A DNA stretch of 62,972 nucleotides, taken from contig JBMNSK010000004.1 in the NCBI GenBank assembly GCA_050945155.1, positions 1 to 62,972 on the forward strand. Direction: 5' to 3'. Below are positions 1-9,500 of the stretch, one piece after another. Source of the DNA: JBMNSK01 sp050945155. Lineage in GTDB: Bacteria; Actinomycetota; Coriobacteriia; Coriobacteriales; Eggerthellaceae. The first letter of the stretch is position 1. The number at the start of each line of letters is the position of its first letter. The notes below the pieces were generated by a model. It did no database searches. It was given only the letters and a program-made list of their open reading frames with translations, and had not been told where the DNA came from. The position numbers were made by a program, and so were the translations under genes.

Positions 1-991
1 CAACATTGAGCGCCTTACGTGCCCCGAGAGCCATCTCAGAAGCGGTTTCGGATGACACCGCCCCTTGCGTATCGAGTGTTGTTTGCTCCACCGACAAGAG
101 GTGAGCTTTTATTTCGTTGGTATAGCTTACAATGCCCCCTTTAACGACCTCAGAAGAGCCTGGAATACTTGTAAGCGTAGCCGATATAAGTCCTCCGGTA
201 AGACTTTCTGCAGTCGCAATACATATGCCATGCGACTGTGCAGCTTCAACTACTGTTTTTGCAAGTGCTGCAAGGCTGTCCTCTTCCTGCTCAAAAGCTT
301 CTGAGCGTTCGGGTTCACCGAGTTTGTGTTTTCCATCCTTCTGAACACTCTTATTCTCAGATCCGGGTTTGAAAAGGTGTCGCGCCTTCGCGATATAGTC
401 GAGCATGGACACTATGGTAAGGACCAAAGCGATGGTCATGATTATCCAACTAAAGATATACAGTCCCTGGTAAAAATCGGGACCGATGGAACGCATGAAA
501 TCGGTGTCTTTCACGGTAAAAAGCACTATCGCAATCATCTGAAAGACAGTTTTAGCTTTTCCGTACCAACTTGCTGCAATCACAAAACCTTTAGAAGCAG
601 CCACCATACGCACGCCAGATACGATGAACTCACGCGCGACAATAATCAAAACGACCCAACTTGGAAGCGCACCTAACTCAACCAAAACCAAAAGAGCGGC
701 TATGACCAAAATCTTATCGGCAAGTGGGTCCATGAACTTACCGAAGTCGGTTACTTCATTTCGACTCCGAGCAAGATACCCATCAATCCAATCCGTGCAA
801 GATATGAGAATAAAAAGGCCAGCTGCTATAAAACTTTGTGTACTTCCCCGCAGGTGAGGGACGTTAAACCAATCTGGCCAGGGAGAAATTAAAGCGACCA
901 CGAATACCGGTACCAAACAAATACGTACGAGCGTCACGATGTTGGCAGGTGTCCACATCGTTTCCTTTTTTGTTTGCACCGTTTTCGCCAT
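1..991 (-). CDS. pgsA-cinA: PgsA-CinA fusion: phosphatidylglycerophosphate synthase + CinA/PncC domain (3' end outside window)
   Basis: An open frame of 330 codons runs without a stop from the ATG at 991 to the window edge. Residues about 12-190 are a membrane CDP-alcohol phosphatidyltransferase with the family motif DG..AR........G...D...D (DGYLAR, then GKFMDPLAD), the enzyme that makes phosphatidylglycerophosphate from CDP-diacylglycerol and glycerol-3-phosphate. A charged linker (about 200-232) leads into a CinA C-terminal domain with the TAESLTGG motif; this family includes NMN deamidases (PncC) and competence/damage-linked proteins. In actinobacteria pgsA and cinA are normally separate neighbouring genes, often downstream of ftsK and rimO as here. 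I checked the whole joint codon by codon. The start lies 12 nt after the rimO stop. Confidence is high for both domains; that they form one polypeptide depends on the sequence having no frameshift error. Confidence 0.9.
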   Translation of the reverse strand, partial: MAKTVQTKKETMWTPANIVTLVRICLVPVFVVALISPWPDWFNVPHLRGSTQSFIAAGLFILISCTDWIDGYLARSRNEVTDFGKFMDPLADKILVIAALLVLVELGALPSWVVLIIVAREFIVSGVRMVAASKGFVIAASWYGKAKTVFQMIAIVLFTVKDTDFMRSIGPDFYQGLYIFSWIIMTIALVLTIVSMLDYIAKARHLFKPGSENKSVQKDGKHKLGEPERSEAFEQEEDSLAALAKTVVEAAQSHGICIATAESLTGGLISATLTSIPGSSEVVKGGIVSYTNEIKAHLLSVEQTTLDTQGAVSSETASEMALGARKALNV

Positions 992-1003
992 CAGTCCCCT
1001 CGC

Positions 1004-2311
1004 CTATTCGGCTTCCATCTCATAGAAGAGCGTATCGACAATCCGACACCTTACTATCGTAGCTGGTTTGCCTTGCTTTAGGTAGGTTACACCGTCTACT
1101 TCCGGAGCCTGGTAATACGTGCGACCAAAAATTTCACCGTCTTCTTCTCTGCCTAAGATTAAAACGTCGGCTTCGCTTCCAATACGCCTGCTCACTTTTG
1201 CGGTACAAATTGAATCTGCAAGGTCGCGAATATATTGAGCACGGCGAAGCTTTTCGTCATCGGGGATTTGACAAGGCAGGTCCGCAGCAGGCGTTCCCTC
1301 CTCGCGCGAGTAGGGAAAAACACCAATATAGTCAAGGTCCGTATCTTCTATAAACGCGCATAGTTCATCGAAGTTCTCTTCGGTTTCTCCTGGGAATCCG
1401 GCTATGAAGGTTGTACGCAGACAAACACCAGGAATCTTTGCACGAATATGGTCTATCAGGCGCCGAAATTCTATGCCTGACCCTTTTCGGTTCATAGCTT
1501 TAAGAATATCTGCATTTACATGTTGTAAAGGGATATCGAAGTAATTGCAGATGTTGCTGTGACTACCAACGACCTCAATTAGATCATCAGTCATGTGTTC
1601 GGGCTGAATATACATGACGCGAAACCACGTATCAGGAAAGTCTTCCGCACAAATCTTCATTAAATTCGCGAGCGTCGACTTCTCTTGAAAGTCACTTCCC
1701 CACTTTCCGGTGTCCTGCGCAATGAAGATAATTTCTCGCGTTCCTCGCGATACTAAATCCTTCACTTCGGCTTCGATGGATGCAAGGCTAAAGCTTTCGT
1801 AGTGACCGCGAATTTGTGGGATGGTGCAAAACGAGCAGTTACGGTCACAACCATCGGAGATTTTGACATAGGCAGATACCGGGGCATCAAGTTGAAGCTG
1901 AGCATTGCTAGGTTTACCTTCATTTCCCTTATCTTGAATTCCAAAAATATCATCAAGAATGGAAACGATATTTTCTTCAGAGGCAAAAGGAACAAAGTCA
2001 GATGCCTCATTGAGTTCAGCGGCAAGATCATCGCCGTAGCGTGAGGGCATGCAACCCGCAACAATCAACCGCGTCTTTTTTGACTTGACTCCAGAAAGTC
2101 CTGCAAGCTCAAAGATGCCATCGAGACTTTCTTCAGTTGCTTCTTGGATAAAAGCGCAGGTATTCACCACAATTGCCTGTGCAGAAGCATAGTCATCACA
2201 AAGAGTGTAACCAGCCGCATCAATGCGCTGTTTCATATGCTGGGTATCTACCTCGTTTTTTGCGCAGCCAAACGTGAGGAAGGCAATATTTTTATTGCTT
2301 CGTTCATTCAT
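1004..2311 (-). CDS. rimO: Ribosomal protein S12 methylthiotransferase RimO
   Basis: Radical-SAM methylthiotransferase of 435 residues that adds a methylthio group to an aspartate of ribosomal protein S12. The N-terminal MTTase domain has the three cluster cysteines (C16, C52, C87). The radical-SAM motif C155-x3-C159-x2-C162 lies in CDRNCSFC, and a C-terminal TRAM-like segment follows. The N-terminal FGCAKNEVD sequence is RimO-like; a second methylthiotransferase in this window has GCKVNRVE and is of the tRNA-modifying type. It starts 3 nt after the YajQ-family gene stops, so the two are probably co-transcribed. Confidence 0.95.
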   Translation of the reverse strand: MNERSNKNIAFLTFGCAKNEVDTQHMKQRIDAAGYTLCDDYASAQAIVVNTCAFIQEATEESLDGIFELAGLSGVKSKKTRLIVAGCMPSRYGDDLAAELNEASDFVPFASEENIVSILDDIFGIQDKGNEGKPSNAQLQLDAPVSAYVKISDGCDRNCSFCTIPQIRGHYESFSLASIEAEVKDLVSRGTREIIFIAQDTGKWGSDFQEKSTLANLMKICAEDFPDTWFRVMYIQPEHMTDDLIEVVGSHSNICNYFDIPLQHVNADILKAMNRKGSGIEFRRLIDHIRAKIPGVCLRTTFIAGFPGETEENFDELCAFIEDTDLDYIGVFPYSREEGTPAADLPCQIPDDEKLRRAQYIRDLADSICTAKVSRRIGSEADVLILGREEDGEIFGRTYYQAPEVDGVTYLKQGKPATIVRCRIVDTLFYEMEAE

Positions 2312-2314
2312 AGA

Positions 2315-2812
2315 CTAGCGGTAATTTACAAACTGGAGCGGTTGCCCATAGTCTTTAGCCTTAAGAGCAGCAATAACCTCTTGCAGGGTATCTTTCGAAG
2401 CTGAACTGACGCGGAGCTTCTCGCCCTCAATCTGGCTTTTCACCTTGAGTTTAAGCGCTTTAATATCTTTGTTAATTTTGCCAGCCGTTTCTTTGTCGAT
2501 GCCCTCGACTAACTTACCAACACGACGCACCGTCGCACCGGCAGCAGGTTCAATATTTCCCCAGGTTATGGCATTAATCTCAATACCACGCTTGATGAGT
2601 TTCGACTGCAAAACGTCAAGTACCTGCTTTAAAACAAAATCACTTGGTGCCTGAAGTGTGAACGTCTTATTCGTCTTGTCTAATTCAATTGAAGACCCAG
2701 AGTTCTTCAAGTCATAACGCTGCGAAATCTCACGTTTTGCCTGTTGGTATGCGTTATCTACCTCTTGCATATCAACGACAGAAACTACGTCAAAGCTTGA
2801 TTCCTTAGCCAT
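2315..2812 (-). CDS. yajQ: YajQ-family (UPF0234) nucleotide-binding protein
   Basis: A 165-residue protein, the usual family length. It begins with SSFDVVSVVDMQEVDNA and ends with the KDYGQPLQFVNYR tail typical of YajQ. Family members bind nucleotides (cyclic-di-GMP in some proteobacteria) and tRNA/RNA; the role in actinobacteria is not established. A purine-rich AAGGGGTG precedes the ATG. It lies between the RodZ-like gene and rimO on the same strand. Confidence 0.9.
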   Translation of the reverse strand: MAKESSFDVVSVVDMQEVDNAYQQAKREISQRYDLKNSGSSIELDKTNKTFTLQAPSDFVLKQVLDVLQSKLIKRGIEINAITWGNIEPAAGATVRRVGKLVEGIDKETAGKINKDIKALKLKVKSQIEGEKLRVSSASKDTLQEVIAALKAKDYGQPLQFVNYR

Positions 2813-2865
2813 AAAACACCCCTTGTCTACCTACAAGCTCGAAAAAATTCCTGGTCAGACACTCA

Positions 2866-4026
2866 TTAATTTGAAGAAGAGTTCGATGATGAATTTGAGT
2901 CAGACGAAGACGAGCTTGAGTCTGATGAACTCGAGCTATCAGACGATGTTGCCTGTCCATGATCTTGCTTCCATTGGTCTAAGATTGCTTGAAAGTCAAC
3001 CGTATAGGCATACATGCCACCGTACGTGGAATTCGTCTTTAGCTCAACTTCATTGCCATCTACCTTCACCGTAAGAGCTTCTGGACGCCACGTGGCAATA
3101 GTCCACTTGTCGGTTACGTCAACCGTCTGAGTTGTGGGACCATCAAGGTTTTCCGCGGAAGAAGCCTCGGTTGAGTCACCTTCATAAATTTCGATATAAA
3201 CGGTCTCCCCATCAGCGACAGTGTATTCAACTGAAGCACTCGTCGGAGCTTGTTCTTCAGTCTGCGTCGTATCGGACATACCGGATACAGGAACATTTTC
3301 TGCACTCTGTTGATTTGACTGAGAACCACCAAAAAGAAGGGCAATGATGATTATCAGCAGGATGAGAATTATTGCTCCGCCAATGATAAAGGGTAAGCGC
3401 TGACGAAGTCTTGATACGTGCGGTCCAGAATAGTAATTCGTATACTGGTTGCGCGGAACAGCCACATGATTGTTCCTATGATAGTTACGCCCGTTATAGG
3501 CGGATAAATCGCGTGAACGCCAATCATCGTAGCTATTATCACGGCGGTTTCGCTCTCGAGCATATCTATCACGCGAATAGCTGCTGCCGTAATCAGCGCG
3601 AGCAAATTCTGTTCGGTCATCATAGAGCGGACCCGAGAAGCGGTTGCGTCTGCGATCTAGCCCTTCGCGCTGTGGGCGTTCGCTATCCTTACGCCTGCTT
3701 AAAATGCGATCACGTGCATTTTCGAAACGTGACTCGCCGCCAAAATCGAGGCTAATCGAATCTTCACGGGCCTGTCTTACACGATACTCATACGCTTCAT
3801 CGAGGTACTTATGCGTCATTTCCGTGGGGTTTAAACCAAGAAACCGCGCATACGCATTCACCATGTTGCGCGTATAGCCATGAGGGGGCATAGCTTCGAA
3901 GTCGGAGTTTTCAATGGCACGTAAAATATCGGGGCGAATACGCAGCCTTCGAGCAACAGTGTTCAGGTCATAACCTTTCTGCTCTCTCACATCACGAAAG
4001 ACTGCACCAAATGATACCTGTGACAC
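2866..4026 (-). CDS. RodZ-like membrane protein with N-terminal HTH and serine-rich tail
   Basis: 386 residues. Residues about 4-75 form an Xre/RodZ-type helix-turn-helix (SFGAVFRDVREQKGYDL, then a GYTRNMVNAYARFLGL segment typical of RodZ-like proteins). Residues 100-208 are rich in Arg, Asp, Tyr and Asn and probably disordered. One membrane segment lies at about 211-233. An extracytoplasmic domain like the RodZ C-terminal (DUF4115) domain spans about 265-350. The last 27 residues are almost entirely Ser, Asp and Asn. RodZ links MreB to cell-wall synthesis in rods; its role here is unknown, and the actinobacterial position next to ftsK suggests an envelope or division function. It starts 11 nt after the ftsK stop. 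Confidence 0.8.
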   Translation of the reverse strand: MSQVSFGAVFRDVREQKGYDLNTVARRLRIRPDILRAIENSDFEAMPPHGYTRNMVNAYARFLGLNPTEMTHKYLDEAYEYRVRQAREDSISLDFGGESRFENARDRILSRRKDSERPQREGLDRRRNRFSGPLYDDRTEFARADYGSSYSRDRYARERNRRDNSYDDWRSRDLSAYNGRNYHRNNHVAVPRNQYTNYYSGPHVSRLRQRLPFIIGGAIILILLIIIIALLFGGSQSNQQSAENVPVSGMSDTTQTEEQAPTSASVEYTVADGETVYIEIYEGDSTEASSAENLDGPTTQTVDVTDKWTIATWRPEALTVKVDGNEVELKTNSTYGGMYAYTVDFQAILDQWKQDHGQATSSDSSSSSDSSSSSSDSNSSSNSSSN

Positions 4027-4037
4027 GGGTTTCTCCT

Positions 4038-6473
4038 TTAAGCCTCATCGTTTGCTTCGAATGCTTTGAGTGTTTCAAGCTCCATCTCATCTACGAGGAC
4101 TTCTCGGGGCTTACTTCCATTTTGTGGTCCGACAATACCCTTTTCTTCAAGCATATCCATTATACGACCTGCGCGCGAATAACCAACTTTGAGGCGTCGC
4201 TGTAGATTTGAAGTCGATCCAATACCGGTACTCACCACAATTTCTGCAGCTTCCCAAACCAAAGGATCATCGTCTCCGACTGAACCACCCGAACCATCGG
4301 GTTGAGATGATCCGAGAGTGATGAGATTCTTCTGGTCCAAAATCTCATTGTGGTAATCGGGTTCAGCCTGCGTACGCAAATAGTCCGCTACTTCGTTTAT
4401 CTCTTCATCGGTGATAAAACATCCCTGGATACGACGTGGCTCTGGATACTCCGGCTGAGAAAGCAGGAGATCACCTTTGCCCGTAAGACGCTCAGCGCCT
4501 GTTGTATCAAGGATAACGCGCGAATCCATACCTGATGCAACGGTCATGCCGATACGTGTCGTAATATTAGCCTTGATAAGGCCCGTTACGATATTTGCTG
4601 AAGGACGCTGCGTGGCAACAATCAGATGAATGCCTGCGGCGCGAGCTAATTGAGCAATACGGCTAATGGAAAACTCAACCTCTTTACCCATATTCATCAT
4701 GAGGTCAGCAAGCTCGTCAATCACGATAACGATATACGGAAGCTCTTGGGCATTTTCGTCTTCAAGCTGCCCGTTGCTTACCTTGGCGTTGTACTGGCTA
4801 ATATTGCTCGCATTAGACTTTGAGAAAAGCTTCAGGCGGCGCTCCATTTCGGCAACGCCCCAGGAAAGCGCGCTTGCAGCCTCTTTTGGCTCCATTACCA
4901 CCGGGGTATAGAGATGGGGAATGTCTTTGTATTTGTTCAGTTCAACCCGCTTCGGGTCAATCATAATAAACAGCACCTGATCAGGCGTCGCGCGCATCAA
5001 AATAGAAACAATCATGGAATGGATGGCCTTGGTTTTACCTGATCCCGTGGTACCGCCAATAAGCAGGTGAGGCATCATTGCCAAGTCACAAACAATTTTG
5101 TTGCCCTCGACATCCTTGCCGATTGCAATTTCAAGAGGGCCTTCATGAGCAGACGGTAATACATCTCCCAGCAGTACGTTTTCGCGCTGAGAATTCGGAA
5201 CCTCAATGCCGACGTAGTTTGTTCCGGGAATAGGAGCAAAGATACGCACACCCGGTGCTGCAAGTGCAAGTGCAATATCTTGTTCAAGGTTGATGACGCG
5301 GCTAACCCGCACACCGGAAGGTAGCTCAACGCTAAAAAGCGTTACGGAAGGTCCAACAACCCAGTCAACAACTTGGGCCATGATATGGAAGTCTTCAAGC
5401 GTCTCCTGCAGGTGCGCTGCAGTCTGTGCGAGGTTCGACTCAAATGTTTTCGAGTGCTTCTTTGACTTGCTGGTTTTCAGGATAGTAAACGGTGGAAGTT
5501 TGAATCCTTCTTCATCCTCTTTTCCTTTACTATCACTGGTCTGAGGGGTTTTTACCGCAGGAACAACCACGGGCGGTGTACCGAGCTTGCGAGTCTTCTC
5601 TCCCTCAGGTTTTATTCGATGGGTCCGGTCATGGTCACCACTGTTCTGGCCGAGTTTACGTGTTAGTGCGCGCGTTTCGCCATTGCTGGGTGTTGGGGAC
5701 GAAGGCCTCGTGCCATGCTGGTTCATAAGCTTTGTCTGGCTTCCTACACGACCTGGTCGTACACTCCGTTGTATTTCCTGGTCAAAAACATGATTCAGGC
5801 CTGCTTCTTGCTCTGCCTCAATACGTTTCTTCTCACGAATTTTTTCAAGACCCTTGCTTGCAGAAAAACCAATAATCACAAGGCCAGCGAGGATAACGCC
5901 AACCATGATAATGACCGAAACAACTTGTCCAAAAAGACTCAGAAGCACCCAAGCAATTCCCGCGCCGATATAGCCACCGTGGCTCTCAAGCTGGAACGGT
6001 GAAAACAGTGTTGCGGGAACAGCAGAGTCACCAAAGTTTGACGGCGTAAAAAGCGCAAAGATAACCAAGAGCGCAAAGTAAATCATCGTAAGGCCAATAG
6101 CCATACGTGTCGTTACTGTCGTGTTCTGGTGGTAGATAAAAAAGCTGACCCCTATAGCAATTAGGAGTACCGGCAAAATATAAGCCCCAAGACCAAAGCC
6201 TTGGTGGAGCATATAAGAGAGGTTTGATGCAACCGGTGTGTTTGCGGGTATAACGACAATAGCGAAAAGAGCTAGTGCTAAGACGGCGCATACGATACCA
6301 GCAATATCGCGACGCTGTCGCTCGTTAATGACCCTGCTGTCATCCTCGACTACCCGCTCAGGTGCAGGCTTTCTCCTGGATTGCTTTTCAGCAGGACTTG
6401 CCGCTCTTCTATTCGTTTTCGCTGTCTGTGCCCGCTTATTACGTGCACGTGAATTTGAAGACTTACGGGCCAC
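4038..6473 (-). CDS. ftsK: DNA translocase FtsK/SpoIIIE
   Basis: Septal DNA pump of 811 residues that moves chromosome ends through the closing septum. It has a basic N-terminus (1-40), about four membrane segments (about 57-75, 94-114, 125-143, 170-202), a charged linker (210-330), and the RecA-like motor with Walker A GGTTGSGKT (473-481) and Walker B VIVIDELADL (582-591). A C-terminal winged-helix gamma domain (about 738-797, with QRRLKVGYSRAGRIMDMLE), which in the family reads KOPS-type polar sequences, completes it. It is a compact member of the family. Confidence 0.97.
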   Translation of the reverse strand: MARKSSNSRARNKRAQTAKTNRRAASPAEKQSRRKPAPERVVEDDSRVINERQRRDIAGIVCAVLALALFAIVVIPANTPVASNLSYMLHQGFGLGAYILPVLLIAIGVSFFIYHQNTTVTTRMAIGLTMIYFALLVIFALFTPSNFGDSAVPATLFSPFQLESHGGYIGAGIAWVLLSLFGQVVSVIIMVGVILAGLVIIGFSASKGLEKIREKKRIEAEQEAGLNHVFDQEIQRSVRPGRVGSQTKLMNQHGTRPSSPTPSNGETRALTRKLGQNSGDHDRTHRIKPEGEKTRKLGTPPVVVPAVKTPQTSDSKGKEDEEGFKLPPFTILKTSKSKKHSKTFESNLAQTAAHLQETLEDFHIMAQVVDWVVGPSVTLFSVELPSGVRVSRVINLEQDIALALAAPGVRIFAPIPGTNYVGIEVPNSQRENVLLGDVLPSAHEGPLEIAIGKDVEGNKIVCDLAMMPHLLIGGTTGSGKTKAIHSMIVSILMRATPDQVLFIMIDPKRVELNKYKDIPHLYTPVVMEPKEAASALSWGVAEMERRLKLFSKSNASNISQYNAKVSNGQLEDENAQELPYIVIVIDELADLMMNMGKEVEFSISRIAQLARAAGIHLIVATQRPSANIVTGLIKANITTRIGMTVASGMDSRVILDTTGAERLTGKGDLLLSQPEYPEPRRIQGCFITDEEINEVADYLRTQAEPDYHNEILDQKNLITLGSSQPDGSGGSVGDDDPLVWEAAEIVVSTGIGSTSNLQRRLKVGYSRAGRIMDMLEEKGIVGPQNGSKPREVLVDEMELETLKAFEANDEA

Positions 6474-6545
6474 TGCCCACCCCTTTTGTACTGCGTTTAT
6501 TCTGCTTCATCCATGAGGACTTTTATCTTCGACGCTCATTATATA

Positions 6546-8402
6546 TTAAAGCTCGATGACATTCACAACCGTTACAGGACGCTGTTTTGTTCTCTCCCAG
6601 ATAAGGGATAGCGCAGCATCGCGCCCTGCTTTTTCAAGTTCAATCTTGCCCCACTTGCGTGCGATTTGTTTCTTTAAGGCAGATTTAACTGCCGTTCGTA
6701 CCTCATCCTGCAAGTAGGCATCATCGCCACCAGCTATACCACGCATCTCTACCTGTATTTCACCGCAGATGGTCTGAGTCACTTCATCAGCTGCAAATGC
6801 GATACTGGCAAAGCCCTGTGTTCCAAGTGCAGTACGCTCATCAAGAACATCTTGAGACGTATCGCCAACCGAAAGTCCATCAACATAGACAACGCCGCTC
6901 TCAACAAAGTCGCCACGCTGTACACCATTAATCGTAAGCTCAAGTGTTTCTCCGTTATCGCAGATAAATATGTTGTCGTGCGGAACGCCTGTCGCTTCAG
7001 CTAAACGAGCATGAGCCCGCAGATGAGCAGCTTCGCCATGCACCGGCATGAAGGCACGCGGGCGAACGATGGACAAAACCAACTTAAGTTCTTCAGCACC
7101 TGCGTGTCCGGAAACATGCACCATGGCACGATTTTTGTCGTAAACATCCGCCCCAATCTTTGCAAGCGAATTGATAACTTTTGTTACTGCCTTTTCATTA
7201 CCCGGAACTGGCGTTGCGGAAATAACAACTGTGTCTCCCTCATCAATAGAGATAGTCTTATGCTCGCCGTTTGCAATGCGAGCAAGCGCCGAGAGCGGCT
7301 CACCTTGTGAACCGGTACACATAACGACAACCCTCTCCGGCGGTGTTTCGTTCATATAGTACGAATCAATAATGTCACTGTCATTGATATGCAGGTATCC
7401 TAAGCGTCGCGCAATCTCGGTGTTTTGAATCATAGACCTGCCCGTTACAACAACTTTGCGTCCATTAGCAATAGCAACGTCACAAATCTGCTGCATACGA
7501 TGGATATGGCTTGAGAAGCAGGCGATGATAACACGTCCTTTTGCCTGAGCAATAATACGCGACAAAACCTTGCCCACCTCAGCCTCTGATGGTGTGAAGC
7601 TATTCTTTTGAGCATTTGTCGAGTCTGACAGCATAAGGTCGACACCAATCTCGGCAAATCGAGAAAGAGCTGCAAAGTCTGTGTGCACACCGTCAATTGG
7701 CGTTTGATCAAGCTTGAAGTCGCCCGTGTGCAAAACATTTCCCGCTGGTGTTTGAAAGAAGATTCCCACTGAACCAGGAATGGAGTGGTTTACCGCAAAG
7801 AAATTCGCTGTAAAGGACCCAAGACGTATTTGCTCACCTGGTGAAACTTCAATAAGTTGATAGTTTTTAATCTTATGTTCTTGAAACTTGCCCTCGATAA
7901 GACCCAGGGTAAGGCGCGTTCCGTAAATCGGAACAACGCGGTCAAGATCTTTATAGATATACGGCAAAGTGCCCGTATGATCCTCATGACCGTGGGTAAT
8001 AAAAATACCCTTGAGCTTCTCACTGTTTTCAAGGACATAAGAATAATCTGGAAGGACAAGGTCAATGCCGGGGTGATTATCGTCTGGAAACATCAGCCCT
8101 GCATCATCGATAATCATGTCATCGCCGCACTCAAAGACCGTCATGTTCTTTCCGATGGCGTCAAGACCGCCGAGAGGAATGATTTTTAATTTTGCATTCG
8201 GATCTTTTGCAGGTGAATGAAAGTCAAGTTTTCTGTCGAGCTTTTTTGCCGTTTCAGAATCATAGCTGCCATTCTTGGTAAGTTGTGGCCGCTTGTGCTC
8301 AAGCTCGACATGTTTATAAGTTCTTGTTCGTTTTCTTGCTTTTCTTTGCTTGTTCGTACCTTGTTTAGGCTTCATTTCATGGTTTGATTTATGTTCTGCC
8401 AT
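6546..8402 (-). CDS. rnj: Ribonuclease J
   Basis: Beta-CASP metallo-beta-lactamase ribonuclease of 618 residues (5'-3' exo- and endonuclease). The metal motif HGHEDHTG is at 137-144. Further beta-CASP elements follow (GDFKLDQTP, SDSTNAQ, VVMCTGSQGEP, HVSGHAG), then the C-terminal domain. About 65 strongly basic residues precede the catalytic core (KQRKARKRTRTYK), longer than in bacilli; this may bind RNA. GAGG lies 6 nt before the ATG. The 8403-8519 leader carries two hairpins, one of which probably ends the dapA transcript. Confidence 0.95.
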   Translation of the reverse strand: MAEHKSNHEMKPKQGTNKQRKARKRTRTYKHVELEHKRPQLTKNGSYDSETAKKLDRKLDFHSPAKDPNAKLKIIPLGGLDAIGKNMTVFECGDDMIIDDAGLMFPDDNHPGIDLVLPDYSYVLENSEKLKGIFITHGHEDHTGTLPYIYKDLDRVVPIYGTRLTLGLIEGKFQEHKIKNYQLIEVSPGEQIRLGSFTANFFAVNHSIPGSVGIFFQTPAGNVLHTGDFKLDQTPIDGVHTDFAALSRFAEIGVDLMLSDSTNAQKNSFTPSEAEVGKVLSRIIAQAKGRVIIACFSSHIHRMQQICDVAIANGRKVVVTGRSMIQNTEIARRLGYLHINDSDIIDSYYMNETPPERVVVMCTGSQGEPLSALARIANGEHKTISIDEGDTVVISATPVPGNEKAVTKVINSLAKIGADVYDKNRAMVHVSGHAGAEELKLVLSIVRPRAFMPVHGEAAHLRAHARLAEATGVPHDNIFICDNGETLELTINGVQRGDFVESGVVYVDGLSVGDTSQDVLDERTALGTQGFASIAFAADEVTQTICGEIQVEMRGIAGGDDAYLQDEVRTAVKSALKKQIARKWGKIELEKAGRDAALSLIWERTKQRPVTVVNVIEL

Positions 8403-8424
8403 TCACTACCTCACAAACGAAAAT

Positions 8425-8446
8425 ATCCGCATAAACGCAGATATCA
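8425..8446 (-). promoter_or_regulatory. Stem-loop in the RNase J leader
   Basis: Just upstream of the RNase J start the transcript can form ATATCTGC-GTTTAT-GCGGATAT, an 8-bp stem with one G-U pair and a 6-nt loop. No T-run follows, so it is not an obvious terminator. It could be a processing or autoregulatory site; this is speculative. Confidence 0.4.
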
Positions 8447-8481
8447 GTCCCTCCTTGAGGACGGGATTTTCTTTATGAAAC

Positions 8482-8511
8482 GAATTCTCCCCTCATTTGA
8501 GGGGAGAATTC
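8482..8511 (-). terminator. Perfect 13-bp hairpin after dapA
   Basis: GAATTCTCCCCTC and its exact reverse complement are separated by a 4-nt loop. It sits 8 nt after the dapA stop. The stem is very stable, but neither side has a clean T-run (GTTTCAT on the minus strand). It is probably a dapA terminator or an RNA-stabilising 3' hairpin between dapA and RNase J. Confidence 0.6.
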
Positions 8512-8519
8512 CATGATAC

Positions 8520-9410
8520 TTATAAAACGCCAACCTCACGCATTATTTCTGCAAGAACTTTTGACTGTTCAGGCGTTGCGTCAACGAGAGGCAGACGAAC
8601 CCCACCAACATAAAAGCCCATAAGGTTTAAGGCCTCCTTGACCAGAATTGGATTGGCCGTAGCAAAAAGGCCTTTCATTAATGGAAGGAAACGCTCATGT
8701 GCTTCGCGTGCTTTTTCGAAATCGCCCGCAGCGCAAGCATCGGTGATTTCCTTCATCCTATCTGGTGCGACATTGCCTGCTGTGGTGATAACGCCAACAC
8801 CACCGAGTTTCATGATGTCATAGGTTAAAGAGTCATCTCCTGAATAAACAAAGAAGTCATCACCCGTGTTGTCGATGATTTCCTTGATTTGGTCAAGATT
8901 TCCCGATGCCTCTTTCACTGCAACAATGTTGTCAATATCACGGGCAAGCTTAATAGTGGTTTGAGCTTCCATATTCACGCCGCAGCGCCCAGGAATGTTG
9001 TAGAGAATAATCGGCAGGTCGACTGCAGCGGCAATAGCTTTAAAGTGTTCATAGAGACCAGCTTGTGGTGGCTTGTTGTAATAAGGCACCACAGCCATAA
9101 GGGCATCGACACCCGTTGTTGCCGCATCACGAGCAAACGCAATGGAGCCCTTCGTATCGTTGCTACCCACATTCGCTATAATCGGAACTCGGCCTGCGGC
9201 AGCCTCAACAGCATCCCTAAAAAGCTGCATCTTGTCTTCATAGCTTACCGTCGGACCCTCACCAGTCGTACCGCTGATAAGAACCGCATCGCTACCACCA
9301 TCAATAAGACGCACGACGAGTTGCTTCGCCTTATTGTGGTCAACCTTCTTATCTTCATCATAGGGCGTAATCATAGCCGGAATTACACGACCAAATAATG
9401 GCTCAGACAT
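8520..9410 (-). CDS. dapA: 4-hydroxy-tetrahydrodipicolinate synthase
   Basis: Class I aldolase of 296 residues (the usual length) that condenses pyruvate with aspartate semialdehyde, the first committed step to diaminopimelate and lysine. Visible family signatures are GTTGEGPTVS (47-56), the YNIPGR segment carrying Tyr137, and the Schiff-base lysine K166 in VAVKEASG. AAGGAGG lies upstream of the ATG. It follows dapB on the same strand with a 90-nt gap. Confidence 0.97.
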   Translation of the reverse strand: MSEPLFGRVIPAMITPYDEDKKVDHNKAKQLVVRLIDGGSDAVLISGTTGEGPTVSYEDKMQLFRDAVEAAAGRVPIIANVGSNDTKGSIAFARDAATTGVDALMAVVPYYNKPPQAGLYEHFKAIAAAVDLPIILYNIPGRCGVNMEAQTTIKLARDIDNIVAVKEASGNLDQIKEIIDNTGDDFFVYSGDDSLTYDIMKLGGVGVITTAGNVAPDRMKEITDACAAGDFEKAREAHERFLPLMKGLFATANPILVKEALNLMGFYVGGVRLPLVDATPEQSKVLAEIMREVGVL

Positions 9411-9500
9411 CTTTTCCTCCTTCTCGTCTGCGTCTTCCTTTATTTCTACCTACCTATCAGGTGCAATCATTATCACATAGATAGGAGATCTTATAAGTGC

